Assembly: GCA_029553475.1 (NCBI GenBank)
Contig: JAKPKV010000142.1
Span: forward strand, 1-52,833
Length of the DNA stretch: 52,833 nucleotides
Source of the DNA: Armatimonadota bacterium
GTDB lineage: Bacteria > Armatimonadota > Hebobacteria > CAIYQO01
Direction of reading: 5' to 3'
Position numbers and translations under genes: made by a program. Below the pieces are notes generated by a model. It was not told the origin of the DNA. It did no database searches and saw only the letters and a program-made list of their open reading frames with translations. Every line of letters starts with the position of its first letter. Positions within the stretch are counted from its first letter, which is position 1. Below are positions 29,726-38,140 of the stretch, piece after piece.

Positions 29726-29752
29726 CCGCTCCCGACGCAGGGCCGGGAGCGG
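29726..29752. terminator. Hairpin between the receiver gene and the tRNA cluster
   Basis: CCGCTCCCG (29726-29734) pairs perfectly with CGGGAGCGG (29744-29752). It sits between two convergent transcription units. On the plus strand it is followed by GAAAAATT, on the minus strand by CGCGTTTGG, so it could stop the leftward tRNA transcript. Confidence 0.5.
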
Positions 29753-29759
29753 GAAAAAT

Positions 29760-29837
29760 TGGGGTGGGTAACCCGACTTGAACGGGCGACCTCCAGGGCC
29801 ACAACCTGGCGCTCTAACCGACTGAGCTATACCCACC
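29760..29837 (-). tRNA. tRNA-His (anticodon GTG)
   Basis: Cloverleaf read on the minus strand: 5' GGTGGGTATAGCTC, anticodon loop TTGTGGC, T-arm GTTCAAGTC, and encoded CCA at 29760-29762. The extra 5' G (29837) opposite C73 is the histidine-specific G-1. Confidence 0.95.
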
Positions 29838-29861
29838 ATCTACCGTGCTATCCGCCAAAGC

Positions 29862-29937
29862 TGGCGCGCCCAGCAGGAATCGAACCTGCGACCAACTGCT
29901 TAGAAGGCAGCTGCTCTATCCCCTGAGCTATGGGCGC
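29862..29937 (-). tRNA. tRNA-Arg (anticodon TCT)
   Basis: Minus strand: acceptor GCGCCCA/TGGGCGC, D-arm AGCTCAGGGGATAGAGC, anticodon loop CTTCTAA, T-arm GTTCGATTC, discriminator G and encoded CCA (29862-29864). Confidence 0.95.
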
Positions 29938-29940
29938 GTC

Positions 29941-30016
29941 TGGAGCGGGAGACGGGATTCGAACCCGCGACATCCAGCTTGGAAGGCTAGCGCTCTGCCA
30001 ACTGAGCTACTCCCGC
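29941..30016 (-). tRNA. tRNA-Gly (anticodon TCC)
   Basis: Minus strand: acceptor GCGGGAG/CTCCCGC, anticodon loop CTTCCAA, T-arm GTTCGAATC, discriminator T and encoded CCA (29941-29943). Only three bases separate it from tRNA-Arg. Confidence 0.95.
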
Positions 30017-30034
30017 CCAGCAATCATTCGCGAA

Positions 30035-30111
<77 letters not shown>

Positions 30112-30124
30112 GAACGCACGAGAC

Positions 30125-30153
30125 AGTATAGCGAATCCGCCGCTCGCAGTCAA
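30125..30153 (-). promoter_or_regulatory. tRNA operon promoter
   Basis: On the minus strand TTGACT (30148-30153), a 17-base spacer and TATACT (30125-30130) end 13 bases before tRNA-Pro. This is one of the best promoters in the window, as expected for stable RNA. Confidence 0.8.
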
Positions 30154-30242
30154 CTCCGTCGCGGATGCGGGCGCGCACGGGTCGGATGGCGCCAACGCGT
30201 CATCGCGGCCCGGCGAGCGCGCGCGCCGGCAGGGGCGCCATT

Positions 30243-30272
30243 TTGACGCGGACAGCGGTTTTCGGCTACAAT
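30243..30272 (+). promoter_or_regulatory. leuC promoter
   Basis: TTGACG (30243-30248), an 18-base spacer and TACAAT (30267-30272) lie 48 bp before ATG 30321. No leucine attenuator or T-box is visible. Confidence 0.7.
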
Positions 30273-30320
30273 CTGGCCTGCGCGTCGCGCAGACTGGCGC
30301 TCACGCGTGGGGAGTGTATC

Positions 30321-31631
30321 ATGAGGCTGACCATCACCGAGAAGATTTTAGCCGCCCATGCCGGCACAGCCGCGGTGCAGCCCGGCGAATTCGTCCGCTG
30401 TGCGCTGGATTTCGTGCTCGGCAACGATATTACCGCGCCGCTGGCGATCAATGAGTTCGTGAAGATGGGCGCGGCGGCGGTCTTTGATCGCGAACGCATC
30501 GGCCTCATCCCCGACCACTCGACGCCGAACAAGGATATCAAGGCCGCGCAGCTCGTGAAGCAGATGCGCGAATTCGCCCGGGCGCACGGCATCACGAACT
30601 ATTTTGAGGTGGGCCGCATGGGCGTCGAGCACGCGCTGCTCCCCGAACAGGGGCTGGTCGTCCCCGGCGATTGCATCATCGGCGCCGACAGCCACACCTG
30701 CACCTACGGCGCGCTGGGCGCCTTCTCCACCGGCGTCGGCAGCACCGACCTGGCGGCGGCGATGGCGCTGGGCGAGACCTGGTTCCGCGTGCCCGAAAGC
30801 ATGCTCTTCCACTTCTTCGGCCCGCTGCGCCCGTGGGTGAGCGGCAAGGACCTGATCCTCTACACCATCGGCAAGATCGGCGTGGACGGCGCGCGCTACC
30901 GCGCCATGGAATTCCGCGGCGAGGCGATTACGGCGCTGGGCATGGCCGACCGCATGGCCATCTGCAACATGGCGATCGAGGCCGGCGGCAAGAACGGCAT
31001 CATCGCCCCCGACGCCGTGACCCGCGCCTACGTGGACGGCCGCGCCGCGCGCCCCTATACGTTCTACGCCAGCGATGCCGACGCCCGCTACGCCGCGACC
31101 TTCGAGTGGGATTGCCGCGCGATTGAACCGCAGGTGAGCTTCCCCTTCCTGCCCTCCAATACCAAATCCATCAGCGAAGCGGCGGCGCTCGACGTCGCCA
31201 TCCACCAGTCCATCGTCGGCTCCTGCACGAATGGCCGCATCGAAGACCTGCGCGTCACCGCCGCCATCCTCACCGGGCGGACGGTGCATCCGGACGTGCG
31301 GATGATCATCATCCCCGCCACCCAGGAGGTCTGGAAGGCCGCGGTGCGGGAAGGGCTGATGGAGATCTTCGTGGACGCCGGCGCCGCCGTCAGCACCCCC
31401 ACCTGCGGGCCGTGCCTGGGCGGGCACATGGGCATCCTCGCCGAGGGCGAGCGCGCGGTGGCGACCACGAACCGCAACTTCGTGGGCCGCATGGGCCACC
31501 CCAAAAGTGAAGTCTACCTCGCCAGCCCCGCCATCGCCGCCGCCTCCGCCATCCTCGGCCGCCTCGGCAGCCCGGATGAAGTGGGGGTGACGCCGGAGGA
31601 ATTCACCGGCTTCTGCGCCCGGCTCGCGTAA
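30321..31631 (+). CDS. leuC: 3-isopropylmalate dehydratase large subunit (archaeal/LeuC2 type)
   Basis: An aconitase-superfamily dehydratase subunit of leucine synthesis, 436 residues. This is the shorter, archaeal-type LeuC shared with homoaconitase-like enzymes, not the roughly 470-residue E. coli form. Iron-sulfur ligands are in IVGSCTNGRIEDL and PTCGPCLGGHMG. Substrate-site segments are IPDHSTPNKD, GADSHTCTYGALGAFSTGVG and NRNFVGRMGHPKSEVYLASP. ATG 30321 follows GGGGAG. The small subunit leuD does not follow, so it must be encoded elsewhere. Homoaconitase or a methyl-substituted malate dehydratase remain possible alternatives. Confidence 0.9.
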   Translation: MRLTITEKILAAHAGTAAVQPGEFVRCALDFVLGNDITAPLAINEFVKMGAAAVFDRERIGLIPDHSTPNKDIKAAQLVKQMREFARAHGITNYFEVGRMGVEHALLPEQGLVVPGDCIIGADSHTCTYGALGAFSTGVGSTDLAAAMALGETWFRVPESMLFHFFGPLRPWVSGKDLILYTIGKIGVDGARYRAMEFRGEAITALGMADRMAICNMAIEAGGKNGIIAPDAVTRAYVDGRAARPYTFYASDADARYAATFEWDCRAIEPQVSFPFLPSNTKSISEAAALDVAIHQSIVGSCTNGRIEDLRVTAAILTGRTVHPDVRMIIIPATQEVWKAAVREGLMEIFVDAGAAVSTPTCGPCLGGHMGILAEGERAVATTNRNFVGRMGHPKSEVYLASPAIAAASAILGRLGSPDEVGVTPEEFTGFCARLA

Positions 31632-31684
31632 CGCGCAGGGTTCCGCACCCGTCAGGCCGCGAAAAAATATTCGCCCCCCGCTGT

Positions 31685-31712
31685 TTGAGACGGCAGAGAT
31701 CGCGTGTATAAT
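31685..31712 (+). promoter_or_regulatory. Promoter of the GH130 gene
   Basis: TTGAGA (31685-31690), a 16-base spacer and a perfect TATAAT (31707-31712) lie 78 bp before ATG 31791. Confidence 0.55.
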
Positions 31713-31790
31713 GCGAGCAGACGCGGCGGCGATCCTCACGCGACGCGTCAGCAAACCGTCAGGCATCTTTGTGGAACATGAGCGTGACCC

Positions 31791-32870
31791 ATGGATCTCC
31801 AGCGTGCCGCTGCCAATCCCCTGATTCGTCCGCAGGACGTGCGCCCGACTCGCCCGGACATGGACGTCATCGGCGTCTTCAATCCCGCCGCGACGCGTTT
31901 TGGTGATGAAACGCTGCTGCTGCTGCGCGTGGCGGAAGCCGTGCGCGACGTGCCGGACCGTGAGCTGGCGGTGCCGATGGTGGATTGCCGGGGTGATGAG
32001 GCCGTCCTGCGCATTGAGCGCATCCGTCGCGACACCCCGCATCTCGATCTCTCCGACACGCGAATGATACGCCTCCGCGACCGGCTGCTGCTCACCTCGC
32101 TCTCGCACCTGCGCCTGGCGCGCAGCCGCGACGGCGTCACCTTCACCATTGACGAAACGCCCGCCCTCTACCCGCGGGATCGCGCGGAAGAATACGGCCT
32201 CGAGGATCCGCGCATTACCCGCATTGATGAGACCTATTTTATCACCTACACGGCGGTGTCGCGCTGGGGCATCGCTGTTGGGCTGGCCTCCACGACGGAC
32301 TTCGTCACCTATCAGCGTCATGGCCTGATTTTCGGGCCGGAAAATAAAGATGTCGTGCTCTTCCCCGCGCGCATGGGCGAGCGCTTCTTCGCGCTGCATC
32401 GCCCCGCGGTCATCGGTCTGGGCGAGCTGCAGATCTGGCTGGCCAGCTCGCCCGACCTGTATCACTGGGGCCGGCATACGCCGCTCCTCTCCCGGCGCCG
32501 TGGGTACTGGGATGCGCTGCGCATCGGCGCCGGCGACGTGCCCGTGCGCACCGACGACGGCTGGCTGACGCTCTACCACGGCGTCAACGCGGAACACGGC
32601 TACTGCCTGGGCGCCGCGCTGCTCGATGTGCAGCACCCGTCACGCCTCCTCGCGCGCTCCGCCGAACCGGTGATGATCCCGGAGGCGGAGTACGAATGTC
32701 GCGGTTTCTTCGATCACGTCGTGTTCACCTGCGGCTCGGTGCTGGACGACGCCGGGATGCTGCACATTTACTATGGCGCCGCCGACGCCTGCACCTGCCG
32801 CGCCAGCGTGCCAGTGGCTGACGTGCTGGCCACGCTGGAACGCCCGCGCCGCAACTTTTCCGCCGCGTGA
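31791..32870 (+). CDS. Glycoside hydrolase family 130 enzyme (probable beta-mannoside phosphorylase)
   Basis: A 359-residue five-bladed beta-propeller enzyme of GH130. These mostly phosphorolyse beta-1,2- or beta-1,4-mannosides, a few hydrolyse them. The catalytic Asp lies in YGLEDPRITRIDETYFITYT. Other family segments are GVFNPAATRFGDETLLLLRV, the NKDVVLFPAR stretch, and FDHVVFTCGSVLDDAGMLHIYYGAAD near the C-terminus. There is no signal peptide, so it acts in the cytoplasm. The phosphate-binding residues were not checked, so phosphorylase versus hydrolase is open. Two phosphorylase/debranching-type enzymes in the window suggest oligosaccharide use. Confidence 0.87.
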   Translation: MDLQRAAANPLIRPQDVRPTRPDMDVIGVFNPAATRFGDETLLLLRVAEAVRDVPDRELAVPMVDCRGDEAVLRIERIRRDTPHLDLSDTRMIRLRDRLLLTSLSHLRLARSRDGVTFTIDETPALYPRDRAEEYGLEDPRITRIDETYFITYTAVSRWGIAVGLASTTDFVTYQRHGLIFGPENKDVVLFPARMGERFFALHRPAVIGLGELQIWLASSPDLYHWGRHTPLLSRRRGYWDALRIGAGDVPVRTDDGWLTLYHGVNAEHGYCLGAALLDVQHPSRLLARSAEPVMIPEAEYECRGFFDHVVFTCGSVLDDAGMLHIYYGAADACTCRASVPVADVLATLERPRRNFSAA

Positions 32871-32889
32871 GGGTCTGATAGAAACAGGC

Positions 32890-35800
32890 ATGCTCCCTGT
32901 TCATTCGCGCGGCATCACGATATGGCTGCTGGCGGTGCTTGCCGCTGTCCACGTGCTGGCTGGCGGCGGGCCGCAGAACGTCTTGGTGGTCATGAATGCG
33001 CGCAGCGCCGAGTCGCTGGAGATCGGCAACGCGTATCGGCGCGCGCGCGCCATCCCCTATCGCAACCTGGTGACCCTCGTCACGGCTACCGAGTACGCCG
33101 TGTCGCCGGATGTCTATCTGCAGGAGATTGAAGCGCCCATCCGCCACCACCTCCGCACCCGGCAGTTGGAGGAGGAGATCACCTGCATCGTGCTGACGCG
33201 CGGCGTGCCGCAACTGGTGCTGCGCGAAAACGGCTTTGCCGTCGCCGGCCTCCTCGCGGCCATGGCGCTGGAGCCGGCGCGCGCCCTCGGGCGCGTCCCG
33301 AATCCCTATTTCGCGAGCCCCACGCCCTTTTCGCGCCGCCAGACGATGCTGGCCGGCATGTATCTGGTCACCGCGCTGACCGGCTATTCGACGCGCGACG
33401 TGCAGCAGTTGATCGCGCGCGGCGTCTCCGCGGACGGCACCATGCCGGATGGCCGCTTCCTGCTGCAGCGCGGCGCGCACATGCCCGCCGCCGCACAGGA
33501 GGCCGCGGCCGCGCTGCTGACCCGGCGCGGCCTGCGCGTGGAACAGGTGCAGACCCTCCCGGATGACCGCGCCAACGTCATGGCCTACTTCTCCGGCGGC
33601 ATTTACAGCGGGATTTCTCGCGACGCGCTGCGCAGTATGACCTTTCTCCCCGGCGCTATCGCCGATATGGCACAGCCGTACGGCGCCGCCGCCGCCAACC
33701 TCGATGAGAATGCCACGCCGCTGCTGGCGCCGGCGGGGTGGTTCGTGCAGGCCGGCGTCAGCGGCCTGCACGCCGTCGTCGGGAATGCCGGGCTGGAGAC
33801 CATCCCCGCCGCGGGCCGTCAGGCGCTGGTGCTGGATCGCTACGCCGCCGGGCTGTCGCTGGCGGAGAGTTTTTACGCCGCCCTCCCCTCTCTGGGCGGG
33901 CAGAACCTCATCATCGGCGATCCGCTCTGCGCGCCCTATGCGAAGAAACCCGTCGTCACCATCGAGAGCGGCGAGGCGCCCCTGTCCGGCACCGCGGCGC
34001 TGAAAATTACCGGCACCGCCATCGAACCGGGACAGACGATCCAGCGCATGGATCTATACCTCGATGACCGCTTCTACGCCACGCTGTATGAGCCGCAAGG
34101 CGCGGCCATTCACCTGCGCATCGGCGACCACGCGCTGGAGTATCCGGTGCCGCCCGGCGCGGAGATGCGGGAGCTGCTGGCGGGATTGGCCGCGCAGGTG
34201 AACGGGCACCCCGTCCTCTCGCGGCCTGACGGCGTGCGCGCGCTACCCTCACCGGCCACCGCCTCGCTGCAGCTTGTTGCCCGCGCGCCCGGCGCCGAGG
34301 GGAATGATCTTCCGGTCGCCGTCGCCGTGGAAAGCGCCGAGCGACCTGCCGTAGAGCTCAGCGCGCGCCTGAGCGGCGACCGTCTCACCGGCGGCGGGCA
34401 AAAACCGTCACCCGCGCGCGGCGCCCTCTCCTTCCTCGGCCGGCGCATGAAACCCGGCGATGCCGTTGCCGTCAAGATCGGCCCGGAGCGGGTCACCTAC
34501 ACGATCCCGACGGAGCAGGCCACCCTTCCCGCGCTGCTGGCGGCGCTGGCGGGACGGATCAACGCCGCCCCCGCGCTGGCCGGCGCGGACGGCGTGCGCG
34601 CCTTCCCCGATCCGGACGGCATGCCCGTGCTGCTGCTGGAGGCCCGCACGCCCGGCGAAGGCGGCAATCGCATCTCCTTCGCCGTCGCCGTCACCCCCGT
34701 CGAAGGCTCGCAGCTGCGGGCGTATCCGGACACGCCGTCCCGGCTGCTGGGCGGGCATGACGGCTCCTCGGCCAGCGTGCAGGTGGCGTTCGTGCTGGGC
34801 GAACCCGCGGTGCGCCGCACGGTGCTGCTCGACACCAGCCGCCTCAGTGACGGCGCGCATCGCCTGCGCGCGGTGGCGTGCGACGGCTCCCCCGCGCAGG
34901 CACAGGGCTTCGCCGAGATCGCGCTGCTGGTGCGCAATCACCCCACCGGACCGACGGTATCGCTGCCCGACCAGCTCGGGCCGGCGCTCGGTGCGGTGAC
35001 GGTGCCAGTGACGGCCGGCGAGGGCATCGCGAAGGTCGAGGTGTTCGTGGATGGGCAATTGCTGGGCGCCGCGGAGGCCGCGCCCTTCGCCGTGCGCGTC
35101 CCCCTGGCCTCGCTGGGCCGCGGCGCGCATGATCTGTGGGCTGAAGGCATCACCGCCGATGGCCGGCGTTATCGCACCGCGCCCTCAACGCTCCACGTGG
35201 TGGTCCCGCCGGAAGTGCTGGGCGTGACCCCCGATCACGCCCAGCCGCGCGGCGGCGCCACGCATCGCGTCATCGGGACGGGCTTCCAGCCTGACTGCAC
35301 GGTACGTTTGGCCGGCGTGCCGGCGAAAACCGTCATCTATCGCAGTCCGAATATCCTGGAGGTGGTGAGCGAGGCCGGTGAAGCCGCGCGCGGTCCGGTG
35401 GACGTGATGAATCCCGACGGCACCACCGGCAGCCTGCCCCATGCGTTCGAGTATTACCTCCCCCGCGTCGCCTCCGCGAAACTCACCCCCGCCCGCGACG
35501 TGGTGCGCGTGAACGGCACCGCGCGCTTCGCCGCGACGTGCTTTGACCAATTCGGGTATCCCATCGCCGCGGCGGTCACCTGGACCGCGAACGGCGGCGC
35601 CATCACCCAGGACGGCCTCTTCACGGCCCCGCCGACCACCGGACAATATCGCGTCCACGCCGCGCATCCGGATGTTCCCAAAGGCTGGGACGCCCCGGTG
35701 ACCGTGGGACAGGCAGAGGTGCCTGACGGAGTCTTGCGGCACTGGCTGCTGCTGGGCGCGTTTCCGGACGAAGACGGCGCGGGCCTCGACAACGCCTATA

Positions 35801-36219
35801 TTCCGGAAACCATCGTGCTGCCGTCGCATGGCGAGACGCTGGCGGGCGCGACCTGGGTCAGCTATGCCGCGCCGACGCCCTTCGTAGACCTGACCGAGCG
35901 GCTATCGCCCGCGGTGAACGCCGTCGCCTACGCCCACGTGTACGTGAAGTCGCCGGCGGAGATGGACGCGGCCCTCGTCGTCGGCTCCGACGACGGCATC
36001 GCCATGTGGCTCAACGGCGCCCCTGTCTACAGCCTGCGCGTCCGCCGCGCCGCGGATCCCAACCAGGCGCGCGTGCCCATCCACCTGCGCGTGGGATGGA
36101 ACCGCCTGCTCGTGAAGGTGGATCAGGCGAGCGGCTCGTGGGGATTCTACCTCCGCGTGCAGGCGCGCGACGGCCAGCCGCTGGCCGACCTAGCCTATAC
36201 CCTCGATAACCCGCTCTAG
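32890..36219 (+). CDS. Large secreted TIGR03790-type protein with Ig-like and tandem beta modules
   Basis: About 1109 residues, exported by a signal peptide (residues 1-24, ITIWLLAVLAAVHVLAGG). Residues about 28-350 match the TIGR03790 family (NVLVVMNARSAESLEIGNAY, ITCIVLTRGVPQLV), of unknown function. Residues about 400-490 and 520-620 are two copies of an 80-residue module (IGDHALEYPVPPGAEMRELL and IGPERVTYTIPTEQATLPAL; both then contain DGVRA and ARxPGxxGN). Next come an Ig-like region (about 690-780), an IPT/TIG domain (about 785-855), a bacterial Ig domain (about 860-930) and a C-terminal beta-sandwich (about 940-1105). It is probably a cell-surface or extracellular protein. ATG 32890 lies 20 bp after the GH130 gene, with only a weak ribosome-binding site. 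Confidence 0.75.
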   Translation: MLPVHSRGITIWLLAVLAAVHVLAGGGPQNVLVVMNARSAESLEIGNAYRRARAIPYRNLVTLVTATEYAVSPDVYLQEIEAPIRHHLRTRQLEEEITCIVLTRGVPQLVLRENGFAVAGLLAAMALEPARALGRVPNPYFASPTPFSRRQTMLAGMYLVTALTGYSTRDVQQLIARGVSADGTMPDGRFLLQRGAHMPAAAQEAAAALLTRRGLRVEQVQTLPDDRANVMAYFSGGIYSGISRDALRSMTFLPGAIADMAQPYGAAAANLDENATPLLAPAGWFVQAGVSGLHAVVGNAGLETIPAAGRQALVLDRYAAGLSLAESFYAALPSLGGQNLIIGDPLCAPYAKKPVVTIESGEAPLSGTAALKITGTAIEPGQTIQRMDLYLDDRFYATLYEPQGAAIHLRIGDHALEYPVPPGAEMRELLAGLAAQVNGHPVLSRPDGVRALPSPATASLQLVARAPGAEGNDLPVAVAVESAERPAVELSARLSGDRLTGGGQKPSPARGALSFLGRRMKPGDAVAVKIGPERVTYTIPTEQATLPALLAALAGRINAAPALAGADGVRAFPDPDGMPVLLLEARTPGEGGNRISFAVAVTPVEGSQLRAYPDTPSRLLGGHDGSSASVQVAFVLGEPAVRRTVLLDTSRLSDGAHRLRAVACDGSPAQAQGFAEIALLVRNHPTGPTVSLPDQLGPALGAVTVPVTAGEGIAKVEVFVDGQLLGAAEAAPFAVRVPLASLGRGAHDLWAEGITADGRRYRTAPSTLHVVVPPEVLGVTPDHAQPRGGATHRVIGTGFQPDCTVRLAGVPAKTVIYRSPNILEVVSEAGEAARGPVDVMNPDGTTGSLPHAFEYYLPRVASAKLTPARDVVRVNGTARFAATCFDQFGYPIAAAVTWTANGGAITQDGLFTAPPTTGQYRVHAAHPDVPKGWDAPVTVGQAEVPDGVLRHWLLLGAFPDEDGAGLDNAYIPETIVLPSHGETLAGATWVSYAAPTPFVDLTERLSPAVNAVAYAHVYVKSPAEMDAALVVGSDDGIAMWLNGAPVYSLRVRRAADPNQARVPIHLRVGWNRLLVKVDQASGSWGFYLRVQARDGQPLADLAYTLDNPL

Positions 36220-36254
36220 CGCGGTCGCGCGTTTCGCTCCGGCCGTGTTTATGC

Positions 36255-36260
36255 TACAAT
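36255..36260 (+). promoter_or_regulatory. -10 box of queD
   Basis: TACAAT ends 17 bases before ATG 36278, with only a weak -35 (TTTCGC). The transcript would begin in or beside the GGGAG ribosome-binding site. Confidence 0.4.
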
Positions 36261-36277
36261 TCGGCGGGAGACTCACC

Positions 36278-36664
36278 ATGTTTCGCATGACCGTCGAGGG
36301 CCGCTTCAGCGCGGCACATTCCCTGCGCGGCTATCCGGGCCCGTGTTGCCGGCTGCACGGGCATAATTATCTGGTTCAGGTACGCCTGGAGGGCGAAGAG
36401 CTCGATGCGTTGGGGATGCTGGTAGATTACACCGAGGTGAAAGCCGCACTGACCGACGCGCTGGCGCCCTTTGACCACCAGTATCTGAATGACCTGCCGG
36501 ATTTTGCCGCGGTGAACCCCACCAGCGAAGCGCTGGCGCGGCTGCTCTATGCGCGGGTGTGCGAACGCCTCTTCACCCGCGACGATCTGCGCCGCCGCGT
36601 GCGTGTGACGGAAGTGATCATCTGTGAGAATGAACGCCAGGGCGTAGGATATGGAGAAGCCTGA
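36278..36664 (+). CDS. queD: 6-carboxy-5,6,7,8-tetrahydropterin synthase (QueD)
   Basis: Second step of queuosine/7-deazapurine synthesis, converting dihydroneopterin triphosphate to 6-carboxytetrahydropterin. 128 residues. The zinc ligands H14 (FSAAHSL), H27 and H29 (RLHGHNY) and the catalytic Cys of CCRLHGH (C23) are in place, as is LVDYTEVKAAL and the C-terminal EVIICEN glutamate. The last supports QueD/PTPS-I identity over other tunnelling-fold enzymes. Start ATG 36278 has GGGAG seven bases upstream. It lies two bases before the zinc-ribbon gene and opposite the queF gene further on. Confidence 0.93.
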   Translation: MFRMTVEGRFSAAHSLRGYPGPCCRLHGHNYLVQVRLEGEELDALGMLVDYTEVKAALTDALAPFDHQYLNDLPDFAAVNPTSEALARLLYARVCERLFTRDDLRRRVRVTEVIICENERQGVGYGEA

Positions 36665-36666
36665 CG

Positions 36667-36909
36667 ATGCCGCTTTATGAATTCCAGTGTCAGCAGTGTC
36701 ACACCGTCTTTGAAGAGCTGGTGCGCATGGGCAGCGCCGGGGAAGGCTTGACCTGTCCCGCGTGCCAGGCCGGCGACGTGCGCAAGATGATGTCCACCTT
36801 CTTCGGTCGCTCCGGGGGCGGCGGCAGCTATAGCGCCGTGGGCGGCCACTCCTGCTCCTGCGGCGGCGATTGCGGCTCCTGCGGCGGCAACTGCGGCTGC
36901 CACCACTGA
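36667..36909 (+). CDS. FmdB-family zinc-ribbon protein with Cys-rich tail
   Basis: An 80-residue small protein. Residues 1-45 are an FmdB/CxxC regulatory-type zinc ribbon (MPLYEFQCQQCHTVFEELV, then CPACQAG), giving four zinc-binding cysteines. A Gly/Ser linker follows. The C-terminal 20 residues are extraordinarily Cys/His-rich (SCSCGGDCGSCGGNCGCHH) and could hold further metal. Functions of FmdB ribbons are poorly known. It starts two bases after queD and shares that transcript. Its stop abuts the queF stop, which is convergent with no gap. Confidence 0.85.
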   Translation: MPLYEFQCQQCHTVFEELVRMGSAGEGLTCPACQAGDVRKMMSTFFGRSGGGGSYSAVGGHSCSCGGDCGSCGGNCGCHH

Positions 36910-37266
36910 TCAGGACTTCACGTATTCCGCCGTGACCACCGTGTGCAGCCCGCCGCGCACGGAGAAGTCGCCCACCACCGTCATGCGCCGGGGGCGGCAG
37001 GCCGTCGCCAATTCGTCGAGCATCTGGTTCGTCACCGCTTCGTGGAAGGCGCCTGCATCGCGGAACGACCAGAAGTAGAGCTTCAGGCTCTTCAGCTCCA
37101 GGCACAGCGCGTCCGGCACGTAGGTGAGGGTGATCGTCGCGAAATCGGGCTGTCCGGTCTTCGGGCACAGGCAGGTGAACTCCGGACAGGTGATCTGGAT
37201 GGTGAAATCCCGGCCGGGGTTCGGATTGGGAAAGGTCTCAAGCGCTTTGCTGGGCTTGGTCGTCAT
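36910..37266 (-). CDS. queF: NADPH-dependent 7-cyano-7-deazaguanine reductase (QueF, type I)
   Basis: Reduces preQ0 to preQ1 in queuosine synthesis. 118 residues, a unimodular (YkvM-type) QueF. The catalytic Cys is C34 in [19 protein letters not shown], and the QueF motif is [14 protein letters not shown]. Start ATG 37266 has GAGGA about nine bases upstream; the frame is open further upstream but nothing there belongs to the family. It is convergent with queD and the zinc-ribbon gene, so two steps of the pathway sit together on opposite strands. queC and queE are not in the window. Confidence 0.95.
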   Translation of the reverse strand: MTTKPSKALETFPNPNPGRDFTIQITCPEFTCLCPKTGQPDFATITLTYVPDALCLELKSLKLYFWSFRDAGAFHEAVTNQMLDELATACRPRRMTVVGDFSVRGGLHTVVTAEYVKS

Positions 37267-37404
37267 CGCGATGCCGTCCTCACAAGATTCTCGCCCGCTG
37301 CCCGCCGGCGCCGTCCTGTCGCGCGGCGCATGACGACGGGTGGCGCGCCACCGACGGGCATTGGTCTTTTCAGTATACCGCGAACGGAAACGGAGGGGAA
37401 GTGC

Positions 37405-38136
37405 ATGCCGGAGATGCTGGAGGTCGCCATCGCCGCCGCCCGCGAGGCGGGCGCGCGGCAGCGGGAGGGGTTGCGGCAGCCCATCGAAGTGCTGGAGGTG
37501 CGGCGGCACGACATCAAGCTGGCGATGGATGTCGCCTGCGAGGACGCCATCCGTCGGCGCATCGCGGAGGCGTTCCCCGATCACGCCGTCCTCGGCGAAG
37601 AGGCCGGGGGCGCGGTATCGCCGGACGCCCCGACGTGGATTATTGACCCCCTCGACGGCACGGTGAACTACGCGCGCCGCCTCCCCCACTTCTGCGTCAG
37701 CATCGCCGCTTGGCAGGGCGAGCACGCCCTCCTCGGCGTCGTCTACGACCCCGTGCGGGAAGAGCTGTTCCACGCGACCGCCGACGGCGGCGCCTTCCTC
37801 AACGGCGCGCCGATCCGCGTCAGCGCCATCGCCGCGCTGGAGCTGGCGATGCTCGCGGTGGGATTTTCCAAAACGACCGCCGCCGGCGGCCGCGCGCTCG
37901 ACGACGTGCGCGCGCTGCGGCAGCACGTGCAGAAATTTCGCCTCCTCGGCGCGGCGGCCCTCGATCTGGCCTACGTGGCCGCCGGTCGCCTAGACGGCTT
38001 CATCGAATATGGCCTGCGCACCTGGGATATCGCCGCCGGCGCGCTGCTCGTCCGCGAGGCGGGCGGCGCCGCGGCGCTCACCCCCGCCGGCGCGCACCGG
38101 TGGGACGTGCGGGCGCACAACGGCAGGCTCTGGTGA
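37405..38136 (+). CDS. Inositol-monophosphatase-family phosphatase
   Basis: A 243-residue Mg2+-dependent, Li+-sensitive-type phosphatase. The metal-binding motifs are complete: GEEAGG near residue 70, DPLDGTVNY near 87, and [15 protein letters not shown] near 210. The family covers inositol-1-phosphate, fructose-1,6-bisphosphate, histidinol phosphate and PAP hydrolysis, and the substrate cannot be fixed by reading. Start ATG 37405 has GGAGGGG upstream. It is divergent from queF across 138 bp and converges on the C11-peptidase-like gene with only four bases between stops. Confidence 0.88.
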   Translation: MPEMLEVAIAAAREAGARQREGLRQPIEVLEVRRHDIKLAMDVACEDAIRRRIAEAFPDHAVLGEEAGGAVSPDAPTWIIDPLDGTVNYARRLPHFCVSIAAWQGEHALLGVVYDPVREELFHATADGGAFLNGAPIRVSAIAALELAMLAVGFSKTTAAGGRALDDVRALRQHVQKFRLLGAAALDLAYVAAGRLDGFIEYGLRTWDIAAGALLVREAGGAAALTPAGAHRWDVRAHNGRLW

Positions 38137-38140
38137 ACGC

